Positions 33,001 through 43,204 of a DNA stretch of 64,000 nucleotides are shown piece after piece. How positions within the stretch are numbered: position 1 is the stretch's first letter; every line of letters starts with the position of its first letter. A program made the translations under genes and the position numbers. Below the pieces are notes generated by a model. That model saw nothing but the letters and a program-made list of their open reading frames with translations. It did not search any database and was not told where the DNA came from. The DNA comes from Emydura subglobosa (taxonomy: Eukaryota > Chordata > Testudines > Chelidae), in contig ML679961.1 in assembly GCA_007922225.1 (NCBI GenBank), positions 71,590,890-71,654,889 of the forward strand. The letters run 5' to 3'.

Positions 33001-34487
33001 GGGCTTGTCTACACTTAAAATGCTGCAACAGCACAGCTGCACTGATGCAGCTGCACCACTGTAGTCCTTCAGTGAAGACACTACCTACAAAGATAGGAGA
33101 GTTTCTGTTGTTGTACATGCTCCACTTCCCTGAAAGGCAGTAGCTACATCAATACAGCGCTGTCTACAATCGGGAATTAGGTCGGTATATGCTGCTTGTC
33201 TAGGTGCTGCTTTGGTTTTTGCACAAGTGCCAATTGATGCGGGAAAGTTTCCTACAACGGGGAGAAGAAACAAAGCAGCTCTGCTGAGGAATGTCCGGCA
33301 GAAGATTGGTAAGCACCTCCAAGAAAGTTTCCTAGAGTTCTCTCCGGAGGATTCCCGTGAAGTCTCACTGTGCATTAACACACATATCCATTGTACTGCC
33401 TAGCTGAATAAGGGAATGAGAAGCACATGCAAACAGCTACTCTTGTGCATTTCTATCCCATTAACCAGCTGTATAATGCAGCAAGCAAAAGACAGCTGTA
33501 CCCCCATGTAACCAAGCAGTATCGGCTCAAAAAGGGGGGAATGGGGGAAAGAATCACTTAACCAAGCTCCCCTCTCCTTTATTCGGCACACTAGAGCTGT
33601 AGGGCTGGGACTGGCTCAAAGCCTCTGGGATCGAGAAGAGGTCCTGGCTCCCCATGTCACCAAATAACCCAGTCCCCTGCTCCACATCATCCTCCAGCTC
33701 GACCTCCTCGTCCATGACTACCTCATAGGGGTTGAGTCTGTTGTCCTCTGCCCCTGGGTCCACGGGTCTCTTGGCGATGGAGGTAGGATCACCGCTATGG
33801 ATGGCTTTTAGCTCCTTATAGAAGTGGCAGGTCTTTGGCTCTGCACCAGAGCGATTATTTGACTTCCTAACCTTTTGGTACTGCTGTTATAGCTACTTGA
33901 TTATTGCACAGCACTGCAGCGTGTTCTGTTCATAGCCCTTCTCCTCCATTAAAGGAGAAATTTGACTGTATGTACCCAAGTTCCCTCGGCTGGAGTGGGG
34001 CTGGCACTACATAGTCTTCTCTCCCCAAATGCCAATCAGATCCAGAAGCTCCAGTGTGCTCCAAGTGGGAGAGCATTTGGTGCGTGGAGCAACCATGGTC
34101 AGCTGGGAAGATGAGATGTGAGCTCTCCACGCCGACCAAGTAGGAAGTGGAATTTCAAAAATTCCTTGGACTTTAAAGAGGGAGGGGCAGATGGCTGCAG
34201 GTCAGCAGAGTTCAAACTGATGATCAGAGTGGTCAGGATAGGCCCTGTGGGACACTTCCTGGAGGCCATTTACTGCGATATAACCAAGCATGGCATCTGC
34301 ACTGATGCTTTGTTGCTATAAGTTTGGTGCAAAAAGGTTTATGCCTCTCATTGAGATGGTTTTAATTTTGTTGCACAGATCAGGGGAGATGGGTTGGCAG
34401 GGGGAAAATTGCAGTGTATACACCATCATTCTTTTGGTGCAAATAGCTGACTTTGGTCGATAAAAATATCTAGTGTAGACCAGGGCC
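33001..34487 (-). mobile_element. Harbinger-like transposon, copy D
   Basis: The left end GGGCTTGTCTACACTT (33001-33016) is matched by AGTGTAGACCAGGGCC at 34472-34487 as an inverted repeat. The first 200 bp resemble the GTCTACACT MITEs. The interior contains a degraded Myb/SANT-like gene on minus (33554-34139) but no transposase, so the element would depend on another copy. A plus-strand frame at 33212-33403 with RQKIGKHLQESFLEFSPED is also element-like, though I cannot name its product. Confidence 0.6.
33554..34139 (-). pseudogene. Myb/SANT-like partner gene of a Harbinger element (remnant)
   Basis: The minus-strand stretch EVVMDEEVELEDDVEQGTG followed by SQDLFSIPEALSQSQ (about 33600-33720) is the acidic, conserved linker I know from Myb/SANT-like proteins carried by Harbinger transposons in sauropsids. 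A TCRFYKEL-like stretch precedes it near 33820-33850. The upstream trihelix DNA-binding part (33930-34139) is too damaged to show its Trp residues. In the family this protein binds element DNA and brings the transposase into the nucleus. It is broken by frameshifts. Confidence 0.6.
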
Positions 34488-34492
34488 TCAGT

Positions 34493-34771
34493 CAGGCTTG
34501 GTCTACACTACCAACTTAAGTTGCTATAACAGAGGCTCAGTGGTATGCATTTTCCACACCCCTGAGACATGTATTTATACCAACCTAACTTGTGGTGTAG
34601 AAAGTGCTATGTCGATGGGAGGGCTTCTCCTGTCGACATAGCTACTGCCTCTCAGGAAGATGGAGTGTCTACGCCATTGGGAGAAACCCTTCTGTTGGCA
34701 TAGGTAATGTCTTCACTAAGCACTACTTTGGTGTAGCAGCACTGTCGCGGTGAATTGTTGACAAGTCCTCA
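34493..34771. mobile_element. MITE with GGCTTGGTCTACACTA ends
   Basis: The left end CAGGCTTGGTCTACACTA and the right end GTTGACAAGTCCTCAG are diverged inverted repeats. CCTCAG stands just outside the left end and at the right end, as a possible target duplication. Internal fold-backs include GATGGGAGGGCTTCTCC with its partner. It directly abuts Harbinger D on the left and interrupts or borders the repeat at 34775-34875. Confidence 0.6.
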
Positions 34772-34774
34772 GAG

Positions 34775-34875
34775 TGTCAGCTAAATGCAAGGCGGAACAG
34801 ACTGTTTAGCATAAGCAGTTAACACATTTCAAGGGACCATTCAAGGTGATGTGGCCCTTTAACATCATAGCGAGG
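34775..34875 (-). repeat. Sauropsid interspersed repeat, partial copy (minus)
   Basis: In reverse orientation this matches 1183-1275: GGGCCACATCACCTTGAATGG, TGTTAACTGCTTATGCTAAAC and TGCATTTAGCTGACACTCTGAG. The 3' half of the family, with CCAATAAAAGAT, is missing and is replaced on that side by the MITE. Confidence 0.6.
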
Positions 34876-34879
34876 AAGG

Positions 34880-35690
34880 AGATGGGAAGCATGATTTTTT
34901 AGTATCTAGCAAAATTATGAATTTAAGCTCCCAAGGTCATCTTTTGAAAGTGTTGCACAGGTTTCCTTTGAGAATGAGGACTGATGATCAGACAGAACGA
35001 TAGCTTTGCGAAAAATGTTCACCCAGAGCATAGTGATGGTCTGGTTTCACTCACATAGTTGCTATTGGGGCATTTAGTGCACAGGGTGAGGTAAACCACA
35101 TGCTTACAGGCAAGTGTAGGACCCACGGATTTGAAAGCTGTCCTGTGGGGGTGGTGCTGATGATTTTTACGGTGAAGATGTGTCTGCTGTGCTGCTGTAG
35201 CAGTTTAAGTTTAGACATACCCTAACTGATGAGGATAGTGCAGTCATGGAAGAAGGTTTTAAAATGACAAACATGATTTTCTAACACACAAAATTAAAGC
35301 TTCATCTTACAACAAAGGGAATTAACTTCATTCCCAAAAGATAATCCAATTGTTTCAACATAGCAGAGGAACTGAAATTCTTTAAAAGTAAACATATGGG
35401 GAAAAACTGTTTTTAAAGTATTAAATCATTGGCAGACTATCACCTTAATAGTACAAGTACATCTTTACAAATGCCTATTTTATCCACAAGACCTGGGTTC
35501 AGGTTTGTGCTACTTCTGTAACAGCTGATTACAGTGTGGCATTACTTAGCACATGTGAGCCTTAGTGATAGCCTCCACAATTTCAAGGGAAGTGCCAGTC
35601 CCAAACTTGAATCCTGACAAGTAAATGGAAAAGGAAAAGAATTGAAAATTGCTTTTTCAAAATATGTCTTTACGAGTCCATTAATTGCAA
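34880..35690. other. No gene or repeat seen
   Basis: AT-rich sequence. The text near 35195-35225 (CTGTAGCAGTTTAAGTTTAGACATACCC) may be a worn MITE end. Nothing else can be supported. Confidence 0.4.
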
Positions 35691-35890
35691 AGACATATCT
35701 GGTTAAGTTCTCCAGGGCAACATTCAAGTGCCTCAACCATGAGACCATCCTTGCTCTCCCTGCAATCCTTTGCTTCACTCATTACACTCCTTCCAACTTC
35801 TGCAACAAATGAAGCTGGGTCCTACAGACAACAGCTACCTTTACTACACTACCCTGATTCATCCCCAGAGGAGGTCCATCTTGTTCACTG
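35690..35890 (+). repeat. MIR-like SINE tail plus shared flank, copy 1
   Basis: TTCTCCAGGGCAACATTCAAG, CTCAACCATGAGACCATCC looks like the 3' part of a MIR-like SINE. The similarity to 57577-57748 continues a further 120 bp beyond the usual SINE end (AACTTCTGCAACAAATGAAG, CTACAGACAACAG), so a longer unit is shared by the two places. Confidence 0.5.
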
Positions 35891-36129
35891 AATGAGACAA
35901 GTGTCCTTTGGAAACAGTAAAAAAATCATGTAACTAAACTGTATAGCATAATGCGTAAGGCAACTTTAGTTCTCATATTTCCTAACTTTGAGATTGCAAA
36001 GTCAAGCACATGAACATTCTTTTAATGTACTTTGTTAATGTAATTTTCAAATGAAAACAACCTGAAAAACAAATATGATCATGTGGAACCATGTTTGGGT
36101 CACCAACACTGTTGGGACTATTAGATACA

Positions 36130-36300
36130 TAGCTCAAGTGGTAGAGGTCTCTATTAACAGAGTATCTGGTAGCAGTAATAGGCGGTCACCCTCCATGTGG
36201 ACCAGCACTAGACCAGTGGGTTTCACAACTGTTTTGCTGACAGTAAAGAATGTGAAGAGTCAGGACTCGTGGGTTAAATTCCAAGTTCTGGAGGGAGTTC
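36130..36300 (+). repeat. tRNA-derived SINE remnant
   Basis: TAGCTCAAGTGGTAGAG at 36130-36146 resembles a tRNA-type A box. AGTCAGGACTCGTGGGTTAAATTCC at 36258-36282 resembles the B-box part of common sauropsid SINEs. The two boxes are about 130 bp apart, much too far for one intact promoter, so these are either two pieces or a stretched copy. Confidence 0.35.
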
Positions 36301-36869
36301 TCTTTAGTTACTGTAGATCCTTCTGTACATGTGCCCATCTGCTCTGGTCTGCCCCACCTTGGCTCCTGTCCTTTCCTTAGCTTCTGTCTCCCTCAGTTTT
36401 CCAGTCAGCATGCTTCAACCTTGAAGCTGTCTGGGATCTGGGTGGGGTAGAGGGGTAGAAACACTTGAGAGCACAGTAGAAATGGACTTCATGCTCTTAG
36501 GCTTGGATTACATAGGCAACTTATGTCAGTATAACTACATCGCATGATGGAGTTATAAACTCTTCGCATGGAAGAGATGCTCCCTAAAATCCCTGCTTAC
36601 TCTCAGGAGCGAGATATTGGCTTCTATGGCCCGCCTGTGGAAAACGGTGGCAAAATTTGAAATTTTGTCCCTATCTACCTGCATCAATACCCCAGGCAAC
36701 AACCCAGAACCTTTTTCTCAGCTTGAATGCCCCCTCCTGCTGGGCACAACTCAACATGATCTGCCAGGGGACAGTGGGAAAGAGATGTACTTTACAGTAA
36801 TGCATCAATGCTGTTATTGCACTCATAATGCTGGTGTTCATTGTTTATTGTGATTCTACAGATGAGCTA

Positions 36870-37150
36870 TTGAGGGGAAACCCCTCCACACCTGCTGAGC
36901 GCCTGTGGCTGATAAGAAAATAACAGACGCGCAAACAGGAGATGTCTCAAGAACTCCTCCAGTTCTCTGAGGCGGAAAAAAAAAAAAAAAAAAAAAAAAA
37001 AGGACATGGAGACACACTATGTCTGAAAATCAGAAAATTGATAGGCAGGAGAGGAGGGAAAACCAGGAGGGAGTGACAGCAGGTCATGAGTACATGATAA
37101 AAGCTATGGAGAAGCAAACGGAACTGCTAAAGTCAAACAACATTGCAGAC
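36870..37150 (+). pseudogene. Myb/SANT-like gene, C-terminal part
   Basis: Plus-strand reading STPAERLWLIRK, stop, QTRKQEMSQELLQFSEAEK is the basic and helical tail typical of the Harbinger-encoded Myb/SANT-like protein (compare ERLxxIRRRKxRTRxxMF). An A26 run at 36976-37001 follows and shifts or extends the frame with lysines. The N-terminal DNA-binding domain is not recognisable upstream. The next stop and poly(A) signal at 37400 fit its 3' end. Confidence 0.6.
36976..37001 (+). repeat. Poly(A) run, 26 A
   Basis: A pure A tract inside the Myb/SANT-like remnant. It is not at the end of a retrocopy: transposon sequence continues on both sides, so it reflects slippage within a coding A-rich stretch. 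Confidence 0.95.
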
Positions 37151-37399
37151 TAAAATGATATATGCTCGTCCCCCCTACCCTTGCAGCCAATACAGAACTG
37201 TTTCCCATGCCCTCTCCAAAGACCAATCACACATTCCTACCAAACTCCTGGCCCGTCTCAGTACCTCATTCACTCCATCCCTTCATACAGCTTCCAGAAT
37301 GATAGCTGGACTTATACCAAGCTGTCATAGCTGACACTGCCCCACACTGCTCTCTCCCCTTCAGCCCAGCATTTCATGTGTTGTGAATAATTGTTATTT

Positions 37400-37436
37400 A
37401 ATAAAGACATACTCTGAAGAATAAGCAATCTTTATT
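37400..37436. promoter_or_regulatory. Back-to-back poly(A) signals between two convergent genes
   Basis: AATAAA at 37400-37405 on plus, and TTTATT at 37431-37436 (AATAAA on minus), are only 25 bp apart. They serve the plus Myb-like gene and the minus transposase gene of Harbinger copy A. Confidence 0.6.
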
Positions 37437-37524
37437 TGTCTCTTACACATGGTGGTTGTACCTCACATTGATACAGTTCACGCTGGATAGCAATCGTAGC
37501 ATGGAACTGTGCTGTTTACAAAGA

Positions 37525-38530
37525 CACCTTATTGGTGCTCATTGTCAAAATAGTTCCTCAAGGCCTTCCTGATCCAAATGGCATCACATTGTGCCCCTCT
37601 AATAGCCCTGACATCTGGTTGTTCACAGTTAGCTGCAAGGTAATCCGTCTCTGCACTCCACCCAGGGGAAACTTTTCACCCTTAGCTTCACAAATATTAC
37701 AGAGCACACAGCAGGCAGCTATAACCATGGGAATATTTTCCTCATTTTAGGTCTAACCTGCCATAAAGGCATCGCCAGCGAGCTTTTAATTTGCCAAACA
37801 CAAATTCAATCATTCAACTCCTGCTCAACCTGTTATTGAAGCGCCCCTTGCGGCTATGCAGGTTGCCTGGATAAGGCTTCATTAGCCTTCGAAGTAAAGG
37901 AGTAACCCGGGTCCCCCAGGATCACTATAGGCTTTCAACATCCCCCTTTGGAATCTTTTGGTCTGGGAAGAAAGTCCCTGCTTGCAGCTTTCTGTATAGG
38001 CCAGTGTTCCTGAAGATGCATGCTTCATGCACCTTCCCTGACCAGCCCACTTTGATGTCAGTGAAATGCCCATGGTGATCCACAAGTGCCTGTAGTACCA
38101 TAGAGAAGCACCCCTTTCTATTGATGTACTCTGTTACAAAACTGGGTATGCATGCCATTTATCACCCCACCACAGTTCGGGAATCCCATCACTGCAAAGC
38201 CATCCACTTTTTCACACACATTTCCAAGACTCTCAGTCCTTCATAGCAGAATGCAATTAATGGCTCTGCACACTGATAACACAGCTCTAATGGTGGATTT
38301 CCTGACTCCAAATTGATTAGCGACCGACCGGTAGCAGTCTGGAGATGTCAGCTTCCACAGAGTGATAACCCACACTTCTCCACCAAGAGGGCAGCTCTCA
38401 TTCTGCTGTCCTTGCGCTGCAGAGCAGGGGCAAGTTCTGCACAGAGTTCCATGAAGGTGGCTTTGCACATTCAAAAGTTTTGCAGCCACTGCTAGTCGTC
38501 CTAGACCTGAATAACAATGGAATCCCACCT
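37525..38530 (-). pseudogene. HARBI1-like transposase (Harbinger copy A)
   Basis: In minus order, VWVITLWKLTSPDCYRSVAN, then QFGVRKSTIRAVLSVCRAI is the helix-turn-helix region (38260-38440). GFPNCGGVINGMH follows at about 38160-38200. INRKGCFSMVLQALVDHHGH and FTDIKVGWSGKVHEACIFRN (37985-38120) hold the first Asp. ILGDPGYS (about 37895-37920, another frame) holds the second Asp, and MIEFVFGKLKARWRCL (about 37770-37815) holds the Glu. All three DDE residues can be seen, but frameshifts and several stops kill the gene. The C-terminus, RKALRNYFDN, is near 37530. Length and order match the family. Confidence 0.85.
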
Positions 38531-39099
38531 CTCAGTGCTGGTTTCATGCACACAAAAGAGGTGATGAACAGTATGCAGATGCTCCTTGAATGCAAACAGT
38601 AATCTGACGTTTGTTTGCATGGCACACAACTGGTCAAGTGCCTCGGATTCCTGTTCTGATTGGGAGCTCACGATATACTACATAAGCAGCCATGATGTGT
38701 TCTGAACACTGACAATAACAATGGAGAGCAGTGCAGGATCCATCCCTTCAGACAGCGATGGCAAGCACTCAGGAAACTGGGGCTGTTGAAAAATGCCATG
38801 AGACAGTCAGAAACTTATGGAGTGACAGGACGGCAATCACTGAATCATGGGATGTCAGGCCCACATTCATGATGCACTGCGATCCTCTCTGCCTTCCCAC
38901 GACTCCTAGCGGCACAAGGTGGCAAGTTGCACAGTGGGATAACTACCCATAATGCACTGCTCTCACTGTCATCAACTGTGGATGCATTTTGGCAACACAA
39001 GTGCTGTATGATAGGCACAAGCGTTGTAATTACAGCGCTTTTTGATCACTGCTGTAACTTGCATGGACAAAACTTCCTAGTGTAGACAAGGCCTAAGTT

Positions 39100-39205
39100 T
39101 CCAAGACCTGAAGAAGAGGAGCTCTGTGCAGGCTCAAAAGCTTGTCTCACTTGCCATTAGAAGTTGGACCAATAAAAAGATACTACCTCAACCACTTTGT
39201 CTCAA
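39100..39205 (+). repeat. Sauropsid interspersed repeat, 3' copy
   Basis: It shares AGACCTGAAGAAGAG, AGCTCTGTG, CAAAAGCTTGTCTC, AGTTGGACCAATAAAAAGAT and CTTTGTCTC with 1297-1390. It begins immediately outside the right TIR of Harbinger copy A, which probably inserted into it. Confidence 0.6.
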
Positions 39206-39209
39206 GAAC

Positions 39210-40650
39210 ATTATCAGCAATGAAAACAAGTTAAATAGTTCTGTGTATTAAAGCAGGATCAATAGCATTAACAAACCATAAGTTCTCGAAATTATTCTTT
39301 ACCTTTATGCCCACCAACATTTATTGTATTGTAGAAGATGAAGAAAGGGGTTCTACCCAAAGGACAAGACTAGTAACAGATTTTGATCAAACTCTGCAAT
39401 TAATTTATGCATTACTAACCAATAAGCACATCAACACTAATAAGTTATAAACCTTACATTATCTCAACCTGAATTGCTTGTACTGTTTTTTGAATGTTCT
39501 GAGAACAGGTATGTTTACTAGTTATTTTACTGCAATGAAAGTCAAACTCTCAAGAGTGAGATTGCAAATGCAGTCAGTGAAACGCTATGCAGTTTGAGAC
39601 CTGAAAATTGCAGAGTTCAGCTACTATCTTTTGCCACTGGCCAATATTCAGGAATCCCTCACATCCTTTCAGATATTATAACAGCAAGTAGCTTCTGAAG
39701 GAGATGGTAAAGGAGCAGGTCTCAGACAACTGGCAAAAACAACCAAACATAACTGAAGTAGATTAACCAGCACGAATTGACTAAGCTTGCCCAAGACCAT
39801 TTTCAATGGCACCTATTGAAAATATGGAGCAATGCAATCTTTATTGTTACACTCCAAAGACAGATCAGAATTTCCATTTAGCACAAAAAATGATTTGAGT
39901 CATAATTCATATAAAAATTGTTTCCATTAAAAACCTCAATAATTATCTGAAATTACGTCTCTACATCCTCCCAAACATTATATTTTCAACTCCTAGCACC
40001 ATTTTTCAACTGCTGTATAAAGTGCAAGATCATTTACTGACTTCTATGATACAATTTAAACACCTTCCATAGTTTGCAATTTACAGTACACTCTGGAATC
40101 AAAGGCTTGTGATTGGATCCTAAACATTAGATACACATTTTTCTGCTCCCCAAGGTTTCTTTTATGTCAAAAGGTGAAGGGTATACTCCTAAATTTAACA
40201 AGAAAGATTCTAAGGACAGGAACCTTGCCTTCATTGTCCACCAGATAAGAAAATAAATTTTTTTCCCTAGCTAACATTCAATCTTGTACCTGAGGAGTAC
40301 AACCAAAATACAAAAGCACTTCAAATAAGTATCATGTTTAAAAAAAAAAGAATTTAAAGGCTAAAACAAAGTAAAGCCTGATTTTTTCATTCCCATTCAC
40401 TACCCCCAATAATGCTTTTATGTATTATCTGGAGGAACGGTGCTAAGGAAGGTAAGTTGAGGGTCTTTAGCAGGTCAGTTAAATCTTTTAAAAAGCATTT
40501 CAGTAAGGTTTTTTTTTTTGTTTTTTTTTTTTTGTTTTGTTTTTTTAATAGAAAAAGCAATATAGTGCCAACAAGGATTTAATCTTAGTTTGTGGGTTTT
40601 GTACAGCTGTAGTTATGTACATTTGTAATTGATGCGCTACCCTGTCCAGG
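39210..40650. other. No gene; T-rich run at 40508-40547
   Basis: AT-rich sequence without a recognisable element. A T-rich tract interrupted by G lies at 40508-40547. It is not followed by a target duplication that would mark a minus-strand retrocopy. Confidence 0.5.
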
Positions 40651-40657
40651 TAAGGAG

Positions 40658-40759
40658 ACTAATACCTAGCTCTTATTTAAGACTTTTCATCAGTAGATCT
40701 CCTAGAATTTTACCAAGGAGGAATCATCATTATCCCCATCTGTATTATGGGGAAACTGA
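40658..40759 (+). repeat. MIR-like SINE, truncated
   Basis: AATACCTAGCTCTTAT, CTTTTCATCAGTAGATCTCC, ATCATTATCCCCATCTGTAT and GGGGAAACTGAGGC follow the order of MIR-like SINEs of sauropsids. The 3' part after ACTGAGGC is cut off by the TIR of Harbinger copy C. Confidence 0.6.
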
Positions 40760-41625
40760 GGCCTGTTCTACATTACAAATTTAGAACAACATAAGTTTAT
40801 GTGCACGTGTCTACACTCCAATTTGTCTCTTGTCAATGTAAGCACTCCATTACAGTGACACAGTAAACCATCCCTTCAAATGGAATAGAACCATGGATGA
40901 TCTACTCAGTTCAATATAGTTAGGGCATGAACACTGTGACCATTGTTGACCTTAATAGTCCTTCAGCAACTATAACATCATGCCCCATTCCCTGAAACAG
41001 TGACTACTCTGGTCACTAGTCTAAATACCACTGCCCAAAGGTCACAGAGATCAGAAACCATCTCCTTTTTAAAATCACCCATGTTTTTGAAATGCCTTTT
41101 TCTGTTTGCCCACCTTAGAGAGCATGCCTAGCAGCTCACCCTTTTTGCATGCAACTGCTCAGTTAACCATGTTGGGCTCCACATACTGGACACGCTCCTG
41201 CCTTCTATAGACGAAGTATTTAATCTGATAGGCCTGTGGGACTTAAGAGACTGAGCAATCACAGCTACAGACCATCCTTTGAAATGTGGACACTGACAAG
41301 CAGATTGCACAGAGGAGGCAAACAAATGGGTCCTTTGATAACTCCATGGTCGCTGCTTCCTACACCCACCTCCCACATAACATGTGACATCACGGGTGTA
41401 TTAGTACCTCTACCATTCCGCATCAGGGGACAGCCAGGAAAATTTAAGCTTCACATACACTGACCTGTGAGAACCAAGCTTGGTGTTCATGTGTAGCCAC
41501 AACAGACATTGTGCACTCGAATGGACATAAATGTTTGCTTCCTTTCTAATTTTAAGTCACCCTAAGTTATGGTAAAGATTTGTATAACATTGCCTCTTGG
41601 GAGTTTATTCTTTTTGGCACATTGG

Positions 41626-41646
41626 TTGGGGGGCGGGCGGGCGGGC
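41626..41646 (+). repeat. (GGGC)n microsatellite
   Basis: A short run of G followed by four GGGC-type units. It lies inside Harbinger copy C. Confidence 0.85.
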
Positions 41647-41889
41647 GTGCAGAAAATCAGAGTGCAGGAAATCAATGTTCTATTTTTGGAGAATCAAATT
41701 ATCTTTACTAGATCACAATAAATATTGCAGAACGCATAGCAGTGGTCCAAGCAAACAGTACCTGTAAACACACACCAAGCACCACAGAATTCACAGCTTC
41801 AGGAAAACACCAAATCATATTCATAAACTACAGTAAGCACTACACAATTCTTAAGACCCAAAGCTCCAGATCCAGAGAAGACCCCAGCA

Positions 41890-42212
41890 CAGAACACTAC
41901 CGGAGCTGACTGTTAAAGTGCTCTTTCAAAGCATTCCTCAACCGCACAGCTCCATATTGGGCTCCTGTAATTGCTAACTTTGAACAGCCAGACACAAGGG
42001 CTGATAGCCATGCCATTTCCACCCTCCATCCTGGTGTCAGCTTTTCCCCCTTTGCCTCACAGGTATCATGCAGAACACAAAAGGCAGCTATAACCACTGG
42101 GATATTTTTCTCACTGAGATTGAAACTAGTGAGTAAACACCACCAGTGTCCCTTCAATCTACCAAAAGCACAATCAACAATCATTCTGCACCTGCTGAGC
42201 TGGTAGTTGAAG
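41890..42212 (-). pseudogene. HARBI1-like transposase C-terminal part, cut by DIRS copy 3
   Basis: The minus strand reads FNYQLSRCRMIVDCAFGRLK across 42150-42212, then WCLLTSFNLSEKNIPVVIAA and FCVLHDTCEAKGE, ending with YGAVRLRNALKEHF. The catalytic Glu position in ECAFGRLK is Asp here (VDCAFG). The reading is open for 95 codons, the best preserved transposase segment in the window. The N-terminal part, with both catalytic Asp residues, is missing because a DIRS element begins at 42213. Confidence 0.8.
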
Positions 42213-42214
42213 AA

Positions 42215-42478
42215 ACAGTTACTTAGTATAACTGTGGTTCTTTGAGATGTGATGCAGGCACGTATTCTACTTAGATGTGTGCAGGCTCAGCACACTGGAG
42301 CCAGAGAAATTTGCTTAGCACTACCCGTAGAAGGGTGTCGCTTGTGCCTTGTGGCCATAGCCCCTGACCTGGCTACACAACCCTCCCTCAATCCATTCAC
42401 ACCTGACACCTGGAAACGAGACTTCAATGCAGAAGGCATGGAGAACGCATCATATCTCTAAGAACCAGTTACGGTAAC
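42215..42478. repeat. DIRS copy 3: 3' terminal unit, self-complementary
   Basis: The outer part near 42215-42255 (GTTACTTAGTATAACTG then GGTTCTTTGAGATGTGATGC) is complementary to 42447-42478 (GCATCATATCTCTAAGAACC then AGTTACGGTAAC). The same arrangement is seen in copies 1 and 2, although the sequences differ. Confidence 0.65.
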
Positions 42479-42639
42479 AGTTTCTTCTTCTTTGAGTAGA
42501 TGCAGATGTGTATTCTACTTGGGTGATTCATAAAAGCAGTGAAGACGCAGGGTTCAGAGTCTAACTAAACAAGGACTGCAGGACCACTCTACAAAAACCT
42601 GCCTGCCCTGGAAGATGCAGTTATTGCCTAATGGTTCGT

Positions 42640-43204
42640 GAACATAGGTATCGACGACCACATAGCAGCCCTGCAAATGTCCAATACAGAAATGTCACTG
42701 AGGTACATCATGGACATTATAAGCTCATTCTACAAAGTCGCAAACACCCACTGACTGGGCATGGCCAAAGCTATTTCATATGCAGTCTTGATGCAGGTCA
42801 TTATCCATTTGGAAATTGTCAGTGAAGAGACCACTTGAACTTTCATGCGATCTGCCTATGACACAAACGAGGTTAAGCACAAAATGGTTTAGTCCTGTCC
42901 AAACAGAAGGCTAGACATTACCTGACATCTAAGGCAGGGAGACATTGCTTCTTGAGAGATGACTGGGGCTTAGGAAAAAAAAACTAAAAAACAAAAAATC
43001 CCAACCCCTAGTAAATATATCACCTAGTTGAAATGAAACTGAGAAACCACCTTTGACAAATTTTGGATGCGGTTGTAAAATCACTTTGTTTTTAGAGAAT
43101 TGTGCATAAGGAGGCTCTGTCATCAGAGCCTGCAACTCTCTTATGCTCCTCACGCATGTTATTGCTATCAGGAACAGTTTTCTGACAATAGTGAAATCGG
43201 ACAA
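42640..43204 (-). pseudogene. DIRS copy 3: tyrosine recombinase remnant
   Basis: LIAITCVRSIRELQALM (43110-43160) aligns with the box I region. The catalytic Arg position of ARRVSEL appears as Ser. Near 42640-42700, in another frame, LDICRAAMWSSIPMFTNH is followed by a TAG where copy 1 has the catalytic Tyr (HYAI), then AIT. The recombinase has therefore lost both its first Arg and its nucleophile. A run of Phe from a T-rich stretch (42970-43000) is noise. Confidence 0.7.

Larger units (their letters stand above)
36500..39093. mobile_element. PIF/Harbinger transposon, copy A (both genes present)
   Basis: About 2.6 kb. The left end GGCTTGGATTACATAGG and the right end CTAGTGTAGACAAGGCC are inverted repeats. 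They are flanked by TTA (36497-36499) and TAA (39094-39096), in keeping with the 3-bp TWA targets of this superfamily. Inside, a Myb/SANT-like gene runs plus (36870-37150) and a transposase runs minus (37525-38530). They converge on paired poly(A) signals at 37400-37436. Both genes are broken. Confidence 0.8.
40760..42212 (-). mobile_element. Harbinger-like transposon, copy C (right part lost)
   Basis: The left end GGCCTGTTCTACATTAC at 40760 resembles the TIRs of the other copies. The minus-strand C-terminal half of a transposase lies at 41890-42212 and stops dead where DIRS copy 3 starts. The plus strand near 41195-41245 (an SIDEVFNLIGLWDL-like reading) hints at a Myb/SANT start, but this is weak. 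No matching right TIR was found beyond DIRS copy 3, so the remainder is deleted or lies elsewhere. Confidence 0.6.

Noticed and set aside
36130..36300. Functional tRNA gene
   Set aside because: The A-box-like and B-box-like parts are about 130 bp apart and no cloverleaf can be formed. At best it is a SINE remnant.
36976..37001. A26 tract as the tail of a processed pseudogene
   Set aside because: Harbinger Myb-like sequence is present on both sides and there is no target duplication.
37525..38530. A domesticated HARBI1 host gene
   Set aside because: Several frameshifts and stops break the frame. The copy lies between transposon TIRs with a convergent Myb-like remnant, so it is a dead transposon copy.
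40508..40547. T-rich tract as the tail of a minus-strand retrocopy
   Set aside because: It is interrupted by G, and the neighbouring sequence resembles no transcript or LINE end.
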